64,000 nt of DNA. Origin: Streptomyces pactum. Lineage in GTDB: Bacteria; Actinomycetota; Actinomycetes; Streptomycetales; Streptomycetaceae. The DNA is taken from assembly GCF_002005225.1 (NCBI RefSeq), contig NZ_CP019724.1, forward strand, positions 3,474,501-3,538,500, written 5' to 3'. Positions 44,839 to 53,693 of the stretch are shown piece after piece. The notes under the pieces were generated by a model that was not told where the DNA came from, searched no databases, and saw only the letters and a program-made list of their open reading frames with translations. The number at the start of each line of letters is the position of its first letter. Positions within the stretch are counted from its first letter, which is position 1. The position numbers were made by a program, and so were the translations under genes.

Positions 44839-45978
44839 ATGAAGGTCACCACGGCAGCACTGCCCCTTCTCCCGCTCTGTCAGCGTCTTCTGCCCGGCCT
44901 GCCGGGGCTCCCAGGACTGCCTGGGCTACCGGGCTTGTCGGGACTACCGGGGCTTGCGGCCCTCCCGGGCCGACTCACGGGACTCTCCCTGACCCTCCTC
45001 AAGGCAAGCGCCCTGGAGGTCGCGATCCTCGCCGGGCACCTTCTCCTCTATCCCTCCGGGATCATTCAGGAACGCCGCCCGATGTCCGCCCTGCCGACGG
45101 CGGGCTCCCAGGACTCCCAGGACTCCCAGGACTCCCGAAACCCTCGGAACACTCAGAACTCCCAGAGCTCCCAGAGCTCCCAGAGCTCCCAGAATCCCCA
45201 GGACACCCGGGACACCCGCGACCCGCGGCCCACCCCTCCCATTCCGCGCCTCCCGGCCCGCACCAGCCCCCCGGTCATCCTGCTGCACGGTTTCATCGAC
45301 AACCGCTCGGTCTTCCTCCTCCTGCGCCGCAGCCTGGCCCAGCACGGCAGACACCAGGTCGAGTCCCTGAACTACTCCCCCCTGACCTGCGACATCCGCA
45401 CCGCGGCCGAGCTGCTCGGCCGGCACGTGGAAGAGATCTGCGAGCGGACGGGCAGCGAGCGGGTCGACATCGTCGGGCACAGCCTCGGCGGACTGATCGC
45501 GCGGTACTACGTGCAGCGCCTCGCCGGAGACCTGCGCGTCCGGACCCTCGTGACGCTAGGCACCCCGCACACCGGCACCCGGGTGGTCCCGCTGGCCAAC
45601 GCGCACCCGATCGTGCGCCAGATGCGCCCCGGTTCGGCGGTGCTCGAGGAGCTGACCCGGCCCTCCCCCGGCTGCCGTACGCGGTTCTTCAGCTTCTGGA
45701 GCGACCTGGACCGTGTGATGGACCCACTGGAGACGGCCTGCCTCGACCACCCCGACCTGACCGTGCAGAACGTACGGGTGAGCGGTATCGGCCATCTCGC
45801 CCTTCCCGTGCACCCCGCCGTGGCCACCGGGATCCGCCAGGCGCTGGACACCGAGGCGCAGGAGTCAGGCACGGAAACCACGAGCACCAGCACCGCCGGT
45901 ATCACCGGTACGACGAAAACCACCGGAACCACCGGAACGGATATGGGCGGGTCCACCGGCGGTCTGACGGTCGCCTGA
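44839..45978 (+). CDS. Alpha/beta-hydrolase lipase
   Basis: 379 residues. AGGAGG lies eight bases before the ATG. The N-terminus has an unusual LPGLPG repeat (residues 19-42, nucleotides about 44895-44960) leading into a hydrophobic segment (LTGLSLTLLKASALEVAILAGHLLLYP), likely a membrane anchor or signal. A Ser/Gln/Asp repeat (QDSQDSQDS, QSSQSSQSS) forms a linker at about 90-120. The hydrolase core has the oxyanion motif VILLHGFIDNRSVFLLLRRSL, the nucleophile elbow GHSLGG, LVTLGTPHTGT, DRVMDPLETA and VSGIGHLALPVHP with the catalytic histidine. This is the Streptomyces/Pseudomonas type lipase fold, also acylhydrolase. The C-terminus is Thr/Gly-rich. Confidence 0.9.
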   Translation: MKVTTAALPLLPLCQRLLPGLPGLPGLPGLPGLSGLPGLAALPGRLTGLSLTLLKASALEVAILAGHLLLYPSGIIQERRPMSALPTAGSQDSQDSQDSRNPRNTQNSQSSQSSQSSQNPQDTRDTRDPRPTPPIPRLPARTSPPVILLHGFIDNRSVFLLLRRSLAQHGRHQVESLNYSPLTCDIRTAAELLGRHVEEICERTGSERVDIVGHSLGGLIARYYVQRLAGDLRVRTLVTLGTPHTGTRVVPLANAHPIVRQMRPGSAVLEELTRPSPGCRTRFFSFWSDLDRVMDPLETACLDHPDLTVQNVRVSGIGHLALPVHPAVATGIRQALDTEAQESGTETTSTSTAGITGTTKTTGTTGTDMGGSTGGLTVA

Positions 45979-46206
45979 GGCTCTGGAGCCCGCGGGAAGG
46001 CCCGGAACTCACCCGGCGCAACCCGTTCGGCCTCGAACAAATGTCGAACACAAAGCCAAGGTCGTGCCCGCCGTCCCCCAAAACACGGCCGATTGCCCGT
46101 TTCCTTCACGCGTGAAACCTGACGAAGATTGTCGTGCCCGTATACCGCCGGGTACAGTCGCCGCACTGCTCTGGCAGCCCCTGTTGTCGAGGCGAAAGAG
46201 AAGTTG

Positions 46207-47823
46207 GTGAACGACCGTCACCCGTCGGGGACCATGACCACCCCGGCCTCGGCTTCCGACGCCGATCCGGCGCAGTACGCGTCGTACGGCACAGGGGAGG
46301 CCCAGTACGGCGACCTCACCACGTACGGCGGATACGACACCACCGGTTTTTCCACCGGCACCACCGCCACGGCGACCTTCGACGCCGACCCGCTCTTCGG
46401 CAGTCTCCCGGGGCAGGACACCGGCGGCTACGACACCACGGGCTCCTACGACACCACCCAGTGGTCCGCCGGCAGCGGGCAGACGCCGAACTACGACGCG
46501 TACGCGGCCCAGCACCACGCCGCCTACGACACGACGGCGTGGACGGCCGACCACCAGCAGCCCTCCTCCGTGCCGCCGCAAGGCCCGAGTGCCGAGGCCA
46601 CCGGGCAATGGGACACCGGCGCCTGGGCCCAGCCGGACCAGTCGGGCAACCCGGCCGACGGGACCCAGCAGTGGGACTGGGGTACGCAGACCTACGGCAC
46701 CGGCACCTTCGCGGCCGGCACCTTCGAAACCGGCACCTTCGAAACCGGTGCCTACCCGACCGGGCCCTTCGCGGCCGGCACGTTCGACACCGGCGCCTAC
46801 GACGCGACGCAGTGGAACTCGGACGGCACCGCGGCGCAGCCAACGCCGCAAGCACCGGAGCAGCCGGAACCGACGGAGACGCTGGAGACGCTGGAGACGC
46901 TGGAGAACACCGCGCCGGACGCCTCGGCTGACGCCGGGGAACCCGGCCCGCACGACGACGGATTGGCCGCCACCGGCGAACTCCCCGCCGTGACCGTTCT
47001 CCTGGAAGGCCAGGAAGAGGTCACCCCGGCCGCACGGATCCCGGCCGCACGCACCGCCCCCCGCAGCGGGTCACGTTCGCGCCGCCGCCAGCCCGCCAAG
47101 CGCTCGGCACTGATGACCATCGCCGTACCGTCGGCCTGTGTGATGAGCGTCGCCGGTATCGCCGCCGCCTCCGTCGGTGGCCTGACCGGGGACGACGGCA
47201 CGGAGACCACGGCATCCGCGGCGGACGCGGGCGCGGAGGCGGCGCCGGTGAAGCCGTCCACCGCCAACAACAAGCTGGACACCCAGCTCACGAGCCTCGC
47301 CGCCGGAGCCGACGACTTCGCCGACCGGGCCAGCCGGACCCAGGAACGCATCGACCTCAAGGCCCAGCAGGCCGCCGAGAAGAGGCGGGCGGCGGAGGAG
47401 GCTGCCCGCAAGGAGCGGCTGCGTCCCAAATTCGCGCTCCCGGTCGCCCAGCACGGCCTCAGCGCGTACTACGGCCAGGCCGGCATCAACTGGATGTCCG
47501 TGCACAGTGGCATCGACTTTCCCGTGTCGTACGGCACGACGGTGATGGCCGCGACCGACGGCACGGTCCGCACGCAGTACAACAGCGCGTACGGCAACAT
47601 GATGATCGTGACGGCGAAGGACGGCACGGAGACGTGGTACTGCCACCTCTCCAGTTACCAGGTTCCCTCCGGTACGACGGTCAAAGCCGGCGACGCGATC
47701 GCCTTCTCCGGCAACTCGGGCAACTCGACCGGCCCGCACCTGCACTTCGAGGTGCGCCCCGCGGGCGGCTCGGCGATCGACCCGCTCTCGTGGCTGCGCA
47801 GCCACGGCCTCAACCCGTCCTGA
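46207..47823 (+). CDS. M23-family peptidase with long repetitive cytoplasmic tail
   Basis: 538 residues from the GTG at 46207 (TTG at 46204 is an alternative). The first 265 residues are a Tyr/Thr/Gly/Gln-rich tail with hexapeptide-like repeats (YDTTG, GTFETGTFETGAYPTGPFAAGTFDTGAYD). A basic patch (RSGSRSRRRQPAKRS) precedes a membrane helix (LMTIAVPSACVMSVAGIAAASVGGL, about 300-325). A coiled coil (AKEAAEKRRAAEEAARKE-like, 375-405) leads to the M23 domain: VHSGIDFPVSYGTTV (first His and Asp), YCHLSSYQVPSGTTVKAG and HLHFEVRPAGG (HxH). It should cleave peptidoglycan cross-links outside the membrane. Ended by a strong hairpin. Confidence 0.92.
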   Translation: MNDRHPSGTMTTPASASDADPAQYASYGTGEAQYGDLTTYGGYDTTGFSTGTTATATFDADPLFGSLPGQDTGGYDTTGSYDTTQWSAGSGQTPNYDAYAAQHHAAYDTTAWTADHQQPSSVPPQGPSAEATGQWDTGAWAQPDQSGNPADGTQQWDWGTQTYGTGTFAAGTFETGTFETGAYPTGPFAAGTFDTGAYDATQWNSDGTAAQPTPQAPEQPEPTETLETLETLENTAPDASADAGEPGPHDDGLAATGELPAVTVLLEGQEEVTPAARIPAARTAPRSGSRSRRRQPAKRSALMTIAVPSACVMSVAGIAAASVGGLTGDDGTETTASAADAGAEAAPVKPSTANNKLDTQLTSLAAGADDFADRASRTQERIDLKAQQAAEKRRAAEEAARKERLRPKFALPVAQHGLSAYYGQAGINWMSVHSGIDFPVSYGTTVMAATDGTVRTQYNSAYGNMMIVTAKDGTETWYCHLSSYQVPSGTTVKAGDAIAFSGNSGNSTGPHLHFEVRPAGGSAIDPLSWLRSHGLNPS

Positions 47824-47843
47824 CGGAGTAACGTCTCAGCGCT

Positions 47844-47890
47844 GCTCAGCGGGTGGGCCCCGTCCAGCCGACGGGGCCCACCCGTTGAGC
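47844..47890. terminator. Bidirectional hairpin terminator
   Basis: A 21-base stem with one wobble pair (47844-47864 with 47870-47890), five-base loop, between the M23 peptidase gene and the convergent pcrA. Confidence 0.88.
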
Positions 47891-47905
47891 GCCCTCAGCA
47901 CATGC

Positions 47906-50392
47906 TCAGAGCTTCTCCACCGGCGCGTACCGCAGCAGCAGCCGCTTCGGCTTGGTGTCCCCGAAGTCGATCGTCGCTTCGGCGTTCGACCCCGCGCCCT
48001 TGATCCCGACCACCGTCCCGAGCCCGAACTGGTCGTGTGTGACGCGGTCGCCGACCGACAGCGCGACCGTCGGCTGGTCGGCGGGGCCGGTCCGGCGGGT
48101 GGCGAAGCCGGAAGCGCCCGACGCCGAGGAACGGGAACGCGACGACGACAGCGAGGCCGCCACGCCCGAGACCGGCGCGGAGGGCGCGGGCCCGTTCGCC
48201 CCGGTCCGCTTCCACTCCAGGTGGGGTGCCGGGATCTCCTCGAGGAAGCGCGAGGGCGGGTTGTACGACGGCTGGCCCCAGGCGCTGCGCAGCGTGGACC
48301 GGGTCAGGTACAGCCGCTCACGCGCACGCGTGATGCCGACGTACGCCAGGCGCCGTTCCTCCTCCAGCTCCTTGGCCTGGCCGAGGGCGCGCATGTGCGG
48401 GAAGACGCCGTCCTCCATGCCGGTGAGGAAGACGACCGGGAACTCCAGGCCCTTGGCGGTGTGCAGGGTCATCAGGGTGACGACGCCGTCGCCGTCCTCC
48501 TCGTCCGGGATCTGGTCGGAGTCGGCGACCAGCGCGACCTTCTCCAGGAAGTCGGCCAGGGTCCCGGCCTCCGCGCTCTCGGCCCGCTCCTGCTCGAACT
48601 CCAGGGCGACGGCCGCGAGTTCCTGGAGGTTCTCGATGCGGGTCTCGTCCTGCGGGTCGGTGGAGGCCTGCAACTCCGCGAGGTAGCCGGTGCGTTCGAG
48701 GATCGCCTCCAGCACGGTCGCCGGTCCGGCGCCGGACTCGACGATCGTTTGCAGGTCCTCCATGAGCGTGTTGAACCGCTTGACGGCGTTCGCGGAGCGC
48801 GCGGCCATGCCGTACGCCTCGTCGACCCGCTTGAGGGCCTGCGGGAAGCTGATCTTCTCGCGCTGGGAGAGGGCGTCGATCATCGCCTCGGCGCGGTCGC
48901 CGATACCCCGCTTGGGGACGTTGAGGATGCGGCGCAGCGGCACCGAGTCCTCCGGGTTGGCCAGCACCCGCAGGTAGGCCAGGACGTCCCGGACCTCCTT
49001 GCGCTCGTAGAAGCGGACGCCGCCGACGACCTTGTAGGGCAGGCCGACGCGGATGAAGACCTCCTCGAAGACACGGGACTGGGCGTTGGTGCGGTAGAAG
49101 ACGGCGACGTCTTGGGCCTTCGCCTCGCCCGCGTCCGTGAGGCGGTCTATCTCGTCGGCGACGAACTGGGCCTCGTCGTGTTCGGTGTCGGCGACGTACC
49201 CGGTGATCTGCGAGCCGGAGCCCTGGTTGGTCCACAGGTTCTTGGGGCGGCGGGACTCGTTGCGCTCGATGACCGCGTTGGCGGCGCTGAGGATGGTCTG
49301 GGTGGAGCGGTAGTTCTGCTCCAGCAGGATCGTCGTCGCGTCCGGGTAGTCCTCCTCGAACTGGAGGATGTTGCGGATGGTGGCGCCGCGGAAGGCGTAG
49401 ATCGACTGGTCGGCGTCGCCCACCACGCACAGCTCGGCGGGCGGGACCTCGGCCTCGGGCGGCACGTCGACGGCGTGCTCGGAGGTGCCGACCAGCTCGC
49501 GCACCAGGGAGTACTGGGCGTGGTTGGTGTCCTGGTACTCGTCGACCAGGACGTGCCGGAAGCGGCGGCGGTAGTGCTCGGCGACGTCCGGGAAGGCGCG
49601 GAGCAGGTTGACCGTCGTCATGATCAGGTCGTCGAAGTCCAGGGCGTTCGCCTCGCGCAGCCGCGACTGGTACAGGGCGTAGGCCTGGGCGACGGTCTTC
49701 TCGAATCCGTCGGCGGCCTGGGCGGCGAAGTCCTCCTCGTCGATCAGCTCGTTCTTGAGGTTGCTGATCTTCGCGCTGAAGGACTTGGGCGGGAAGCGCT
49801 TGGGGTCCAGGTCGAGATCACGGCAGACGAGCGCCATCAGGCGCTTGGAGTCCGCGGCGTCGTAGATCGAGAAGGACGACGTGAAGCCGAGCCTCTTCGA
49901 CTCGCGGCGCAGGATGCGCACGCACGCGCTGTGGAAGGTCATGACCCACATCGCGTTCGCGCGCGGGCCGACGAGCTGCTCGACGCGCTCCTTCATCTCG
50001 CCCGCGGCCTTGTTGGTGAAGGTGATCGCGAGGATCTGGCCCGGGTGGACGCCGCGCTCGGCCAGCAGGTGGGCGATGCGGTGGGTGAGCACGCGGGTCT
50101 TGCCGGAGCCGGCCCCGGCCACGATGAGCAGCGGGGAGCCGGAGTGCACGACGGCGGCGCGCTGGTTCTCGTTCAGCCCGTCGAGGAGCGCGGCGGCGTC
50201 CAGGGCGGGGCGCGGGGCGCCGTCCCGGTAGTGGGTGTCCCGGTCCGGCGGCGCGTCGAACTTCCCGCCGAACAGATCGTGCGGGACCGGCTCCGGTCCG
50301 TGATCGTCCTCGGGCGGTGGCGGGGGTTCCCCCTCGTGACCGCGGGGGGTCTGGAGGCTCGCCAGGAAGCTGTCGTCAAAGAGGCTGCTCAT
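47906..50392 (-). CDS. pcrA: ATP-dependent DNA helicase PcrA/UvrD
   Basis: 828 residues, superfamily 1A 3'-5' helicase for nucleotide-excision and mismatch repair and for clearing stalled forks. Helicase motifs in order: LNENQRAAV (Q), AGAGSGKT (I, 92-99), ITFTNKAAGEMKER (Ia), VDEYQDTN (II), GDADQSIYAFRGA (III), LEQNYRSTQTIL (IV), LMTLHTAKGLEFPVVFLTGMEDG (V) and EEERRLAYVGITRARERL (VI). The C-terminal SVGDRVTHDQFGLGTVVGIKGAG is a Tudor-like domain that contacts RNA polymerase. The N-terminus has about 60 extra residues. The ATG at 50392 sits 10 bases after a PafBC-type -10 box, implying a leaderless, damage-inducible transcript. Confidence 0.97.
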   Translation of the reverse strand: MSSLFDDSFLASLQTPRGHEGEPPPPPEDDHGPEPVPHDLFGGKFDAPPDRDTHYRDGAPRPALDAAALLDGLNENQRAAVVHSGSPLLIVAGAGSGKTRVLTHRIAHLLAERGVHPGQILAITFTNKAAGEMKERVEQLVGPRANAMWVMTFHSACVRILRRESKRLGFTSSFSIYDAADSKRLMALVCRDLDLDPKRFPPKSFSAKISNLKNELIDEEDFAAQAADGFEKTVAQAYALYQSRLREANALDFDDLIMTTVNLLRAFPDVAEHYRRRFRHVLVDEYQDTNHAQYSLVRELVGTSEHAVDVPPEAEVPPAELCVVGDADQSIYAFRGATIRNILQFEEDYPDATTILLEQNYRSTQTILSAANAVIERNESRRPKNLWTNQGSGSQITGYVADTEHDEAQFVADEIDRLTDAGEAKAQDVAVFYRTNAQSRVFEEVFIRVGLPYKVVGGVRFYERKEVRDVLAYLRVLANPEDSVPLRRILNVPKRGIGDRAEAMIDALSQREKISFPQALKRVDEAYGMAARSANAVKRFNTLMEDLQTIVESGAGPATVLEAILERTGYLAELQASTDPQDETRIENLQELAAVALEFEQERAESAEAGTLADFLEKVALVADSDQIPDEEDGDGVVTLMTLHTAKGLEFPVVFLTGMEDGVFPHMRALGQAKELEEERRLAYVGITRARERLYLTRSTLRSAWGQPSYNPPSRFLEEIPAPHLEWKRTGANGPAPSAPVSGVAASLSSSRSRSSASGASGFATRRTGPADQPTVALSVGDRVTHDQFGLGTVVGIKGAGSNAEATIDFGDTKPKRLLLRYAPVEKL

Positions 50393-50401
50393 CGCTCTCC
50401 G

Positions 50402-50424
50402 AGTCTAGGGTGCCCCACCGACAA
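50402..50424 (-). promoter_or_regulatory. PafBC-type (RecA-independent SOS) promoter motif upstream of pcrA, perfect match
   Basis: Reading the minus strand: TTGTCGGTG (50424-50416), eight bases, TAGACT (50407-50402). All fixed positions of the TTGTCRGTG-N8-TANNNT consensus are met. It is placed 10 bases from the start codon. A DNA repair helicase gene is an expected member of this regulon, which supports reading the same motif at 40319-40341 as functional. Confidence 0.82.
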
Positions 50425-50639
50425 CCCGCCGCCACCCCGGAAAACGGCCGGCATCCGGACGCCGGGCACGCCCTGCGACCGGGCGAGGCACGAAGAGTGA
50501 CGCACACGGGCGCCCGCAGCGAAGGTCACGAAAATGTATCGGGCATATCACCCACCAACCTTCACAGCCGCCACACGAGTTGGCTACCGTGCGGACAGGC
50601 CGCACGACCCCCTCCGGCGAACGTCGCCGGGCCGCGCGG

Positions 50640-50802
50640 CCTCCGCCGAGTCCGGCGTGCCAGCACGGCGCCCGGAGCCGGGGACCCAACCGAGAACCTT
50701 GGGGTGAATCGGCCGTACCGCCCCCGCCGGGGCGGACCCGCCGTAGGGCAACCCTTCCGAACCATCGCCCGAACCCGACAGCTAACCCGGTAGGCGGACG
50801 GT
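50640..50802 (+). ncRNA. c-di-AMP (ydaO-yuaA) riboswitch upstream of an NlpC/P60 gene
   Basis: The leader of the cell-wall hydrolase gene has the conserved blocks of this class. Outer stem TCCGCC (50642-50647) pairs with GGCGGA (50793-50798). Between them are ccggggacccaaccga, GGGGTGAATC (50701-50710), a variable G+C hairpin (50714-50742), TAGGGCAACCCTTCCGAACC (50744-50763) and cccgacagctaacccggtagg. In actinobacteria ydaO riboswitches commonly precede rpf and NlpC/P60 hydrolase genes and turn them off when c-di-AMP is high. The ribosome-binding site GGAAGGAG begins just after the outer stem, so the switch could act on translation or by attenuation. Confidence 0.9.
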
Positions 50803-50819
50803 TGGAAGGAGTCGCCTCC

Positions 50820-52010
50820 TTGGCGTCGCACCGCAAGTCGCGTCCCACCGGTACGCGCGTCGCAGGCATACGGCCCCCCGCCCTCGCCACGGCGGCCCTC
50901 ACCTCCGTGGCCCTGCTGTCCCAGACCGCCACCGCCGCACCGTCGGACGACGACAGGCCGAGCCTCGAAGAGGTCGAGAAGAAGGTCGACGACCTGTACC
51001 GCCAGGCGGGGTCGGCGACGGAGAAGTACAACGCGGCCAAGGAGAAGACCTCCAAGCAGCGCAAGCGCGTCAGCACTCTCCTCGACGACGTCGCCCAGCG
51101 CACCCAGAAGCTCAACGAGGCCCGCGAGGAGCTGGGTTCCTTCGCCTCCGCGCAGTACCGTACGGGCGCCTCGATCCCGGAGACCGCGACCTTCCTGCTC
51201 GCGGACTCGCCGCAGGACTACGTCGACCGGAACCATCTGCTGAACCGGCTCACCGGCCGCCAGAAGGACGCGGTCGACGACTACGTCACCCAGCAGTCGG
51301 AAACGATGGAGAAGCGCCGCGAGGCCACTGAGAGCCTCGAGACGCTCACCGAGTCGCAGAGCGACCTCAAGACGGCCAAGGCCACCGTCCAGAGGAAGCT
51401 CGCCACCGCGCGGGAGCTGCTGTCGGAGCTGACCGCCGAGGAGAAGGCCCGGCTCGCGGCGATCGAGAAGAAGAAGCAGAAGGAGGCCGCCCGCAAGGCC
51501 GCGGAGCTCGCGAAGCGGCAGGCCGAGGAGCGGAAGCGGCAGGAGCAGGCCGACCGGCGGGAGAGCGACGCCGCTGCGGGCTCCTCCGGAGCGTCCGGCT
51601 CCGGTGACACCGGCACGGAAACCGGGCCCTCCGCCCCGGACTCGTCCAACGGCACCAAGGCCGAGAAGGCGCTCGCCTTCGCCCGCGCCCAGATCGGCAA
51701 GCCGTACGTCTGGGGCGCCACCGGCCCCGACTCCTACGACTGCTCCGGCCTGACCCAGGCCGCCTGGAAGGACGCGGGGGTGATCCTGCCGCGCACCACC
51801 TACGACCAGGTCGACGCCGGCACCACGGTCCCGGTCGCCCAGGCCCGCCCCGGCGACCTGGTCTTCTTCTACGACGACCTCAGCCACGTCGGCCTCTACA
51901 TCGGCGACGGCATGATGATCCACGCCCCGAAGCCGGGCGCGTACGTCCGTGAGGAATCGGTCTACTACGACGGCGAGTCGTCGATCCACAGCGTGGTGCG
52001 CCCGGCCTGA
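50820..52010 (+). CDS. NlpC/P60 peptidoglycan hydrolase, c-di-AMP-controlled
   Basis: 396 residues. The TTG at 50820 follows GGAAGGAG by eight bases and gives the N-terminus MASHRKSRPTGTRVAG, common in streptomycete homologues. A Sec signal follows (PALATAALTSVALLSQTATAAP). Two long coiled-coil segments (about 45-115 and 160-260; EKKVDDLYRQAGSATEKYNAAKEK, EKKKQKEAARKAAELAKRQAEERK) lead to the C-terminal NlpC/P60 domain: DSYDCSGLTQAAW (catalytic Cys), DDLSHVGLYIGDG (catalytic His) and MIHAPKPG. Such endopeptidases (RipA-like) cut D-Glu/mDAP bonds during growth and division. Expression is governed by the upstream riboswitch. Confidence 0.95.
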   Translation: MASHRKSRPTGTRVAGIRPPALATAALTSVALLSQTATAAPSDDDRPSLEEVEKKVDDLYRQAGSATEKYNAAKEKTSKQRKRVSTLLDDVAQRTQKLNEAREELGSFASAQYRTGASIPETATFLLADSPQDYVDRNHLLNRLTGRQKDAVDDYVTQQSETMEKRREATESLETLTESQSDLKTAKATVQRKLATARELLSELTAEEKARLAAIEKKKQKEAARKAAELAKRQAEERKRQEQADRRESDAAAGSSGASGSGDTGTETGPSAPDSSNGTKAEKALAFARAQIGKPYVWGATGPDSYDCSGLTQAAWKDAGVILPRTTYDQVDAGTTVPVAQARPGDLVFFYDDLSHVGLYIGDGMMIHAPKPGAYVREESVYYDGESSIHSVVRPA

Positions 52011-52037
52011 GCCGCGCGGGTCCCTAGCATCGGGCGC

Positions 52038-53060
52038 ATGTCATCCGGCACCTCTCCCGCCTCCTCCCACCCCCTGCGCGCCTGGTGGGCGCAGCGTCCG
52101 CCGGCGGCCGGGGCCGCGGTCATGGCGACCGGCATACTGTCGGTCGCCCTGCACCTGACGGGCCACGAGATCCTGTCCCGGATCGCCCTGGTCCTGGCCT
52201 GCGCCGCCTGGCTGACGCTGGCGGCGAACTTCGTCTACCTGCTGCTGGTCGAGCGCGCGCGGTGGGTGACGCGGGCCGGGACGCCGGGCGCTCTCACCGC
52301 CGTCGCCGCGACGACCGTGCTGGGCACCCGCTTCTCCCTGTTCGGCTGGTCACCCCTGGCGGTGGCGCTGCTGGTGCTGGCGGCGCTGCTGTGGCCGGGG
52401 CTGCTGGCCCTGGTCGTCACGCACTGGGGGCGCAGGATACCGGGCGCCGTGTTCCTGGGCTGCGTGGCCACGGAGGGGCTGGCCGTACTGGGTGCCACGC
52501 TGGCCGCGGCCACCTCGACGGCCTGGTTGGCGCACGCGTCGCTGGTGCCGTTCTGGCTGGGGATCGTGCTCTACCTGATCGCGCTGTTCCGCTTCGATCT
52601 GCGGCAGGTGGCCCGGGGGTCCGGGGACCACTGGGTGGCGGGCGGCGCGCTCGCCATCTCGGCCCTCGCCGGCGCCAAGCTGCTCGCGGCGGCCGGGACG
52701 GGCATGTACCTGTGGAACGACGACGACTACGCCGTCCTGCACGACGTGACCGTCTTCCTGCTCGCCCTCGACCTCGCCTGGTACGCCGTACTGCTCGCCG
52801 CCGAGATCGCGTGGCCCCGGCTCCGCTACGACGTGCGCCGCTGGTCGACCGTCTTCCCCCTCGGCATGACGGCGGCGGCGACGCTGTCCGTCGCCGCCGT
52901 CCTCGACGTGCCGTGGCTGGACGCGCCCGGTCAGGCGCTGGTGTGGATCGCGGTGGCCGTGTGGCTGGCGGTCGCGGCGGGGGCGGTCGTCCGGGCCGGG
53001 GCCGGGCTGCGGTCCACGGGCGCGGGCACCGGGGAGGTCAGGTCCACAGCACCGCGATGA
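52038..53060 (+). CDS. TDT-family (tellurite/dicarboxylate) transporter
   Basis: 340 residues with about ten membrane helices. The N-terminal block PPAAGAAVMATGILSVALHLTGHEILSRIAL matches the TDT/SLAC1-like start (PxxxxxVMATGI), followed by FSLFGWSPLAVALLVLAALLWPGLLALV and GDHWVAGGALAISALAGAKLL. Family members export or import C4-dicarboxylates, malate, sulfite or tellurite. The ATG at 52038 follows a -10-like tagcat by nine bases, so the transcript may be leaderless. The 3' end overlaps the convergent small membrane-protein gene by 23 bases. Confidence 0.88.
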   Translation: MSSGTSPASSHPLRAWWAQRPPAAGAAVMATGILSVALHLTGHEILSRIALVLACAAWLTLAANFVYLLLVERARWVTRAGTPGALTAVAATTVLGTRFSLFGWSPLAVALLVLAALLWPGLLALVVTHWGRRIPGAVFLGCVATEGLAVLGATLAAATSTAWLAHASLVPFWLGIVLYLIALFRFDLRQVARGSGDHWVAGGALAISALAGAKLLAAAGTGMYLWNDDDYAVLHDVTVFLLALDLAWYAVLLAAEIAWPRLRYDVRRWSTVFPLGMTAAATLSVAAVLDVPWLDAPGQALVWIAVAVWLAVAAGAVVRAGAGLRSTGAGTGEVRSTAPR

Positions 53061-53391
53061 AGATGTTGGCGATGGTCAGCAGGCCCACCAGCCCGAACAG
53101 TGGCTTCTCCACCTTCTCGTCGTCGCGCTTCACGTAGACCAGGCCGAGGACCACGATCAGTACGGCGAGCTTCACGCCCATCTTGACGTTGTCGACGGAC
53201 TGGTCGTCGGCCTGGTTGAGGCCGATCAGGATGACGCCGGTGACCAGCATCGTCAGTGCGCCGTGCAGCATCGCCGGAACGAAACGGGCCGTGCCCTGGC
53301 CCATCGCCTTCATCTGGGTCAGGAAGCCTCCGAGGAGCGAGGCGATGCCGATGATGTGCAGACCGACGAAGAGGTGGATGAGTACGTCCAT
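53038..53391 (-). CDS. Small four-helix membrane protein
   Basis: 117 residues from the ATG at 53391; the open frame upstream is not credible. Four helices cover nearly the whole chain: VLIHLFVGLHIIGIASLLGGFL, ARFVPAMLHGALTMLVTGVILIGL, VKLAVLIVVLGLVYV and FGLVGLLTIANIFIAVLW. The pattern LHIIGIASLLGG and HGALTMLVTG with histidines resembles small conserved actinobacterial proteins of unknown function. It ends inside the TDT transporter gene (convergent overlap of 23 bases). Confidence 0.85.
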   Translation of the reverse strand: MDVLIHLFVGLHIIGIASLLGGFLTQMKAMGQGTARFVPAMLHGALTMLVTGVILIGLNQADDQSVDNVKMGVKLAVLIVVLGLVYVKRDDEKVEKPLFGLVGLLTIANIFIAVLWT

Positions 53392-53693
53392 GAGGCGGAG
53401 CCTAATCAGGGGCCCGGACACTCTCCGACACCGGCCCGGTGGGGGCGGTGTCACCTCGGCGCATATATGCGCCCCGTAGCATCCCACGCCCCTCGCCCGT
53501 ACCCGATCCGGCATATCGGTCATCACCCTGCGTGAAGACGACAGCCGCGGGAGGGACTCCCGGGCACAAGTGGTCGCCTGCCGATCCGGTACCGGCCACT
53601 TCCGTGCATCCCCTCACCGGGCCGTTACCGCCGCGCCTAGCGTCCTCCCCCAGGCAACCGGAATCGGGTCGTACGGAAGGACGTGGATCGCTG
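53392..53693. other. Divergent intergenic region before the second NlpC/P60 gene
   Basis: Contains cgtgcatcccctcaccgg, then ccgttaccgccgcgcctagcgt, which could be -35/-10 boxes around 53610-53645. Unlike the first NlpC/P60 gene, I find none of the ydaO riboswitch blocks here. No gene. Confidence 0.5.

Noticed and set aside
53520..53690. A second ydaO riboswitch before the NlpC/P60 paralogue
   Set aside because: None of the conserved blocks (GGGGTGAATC, TAGGGCAACCCTTCCGAACC, outer stem) could be found there.
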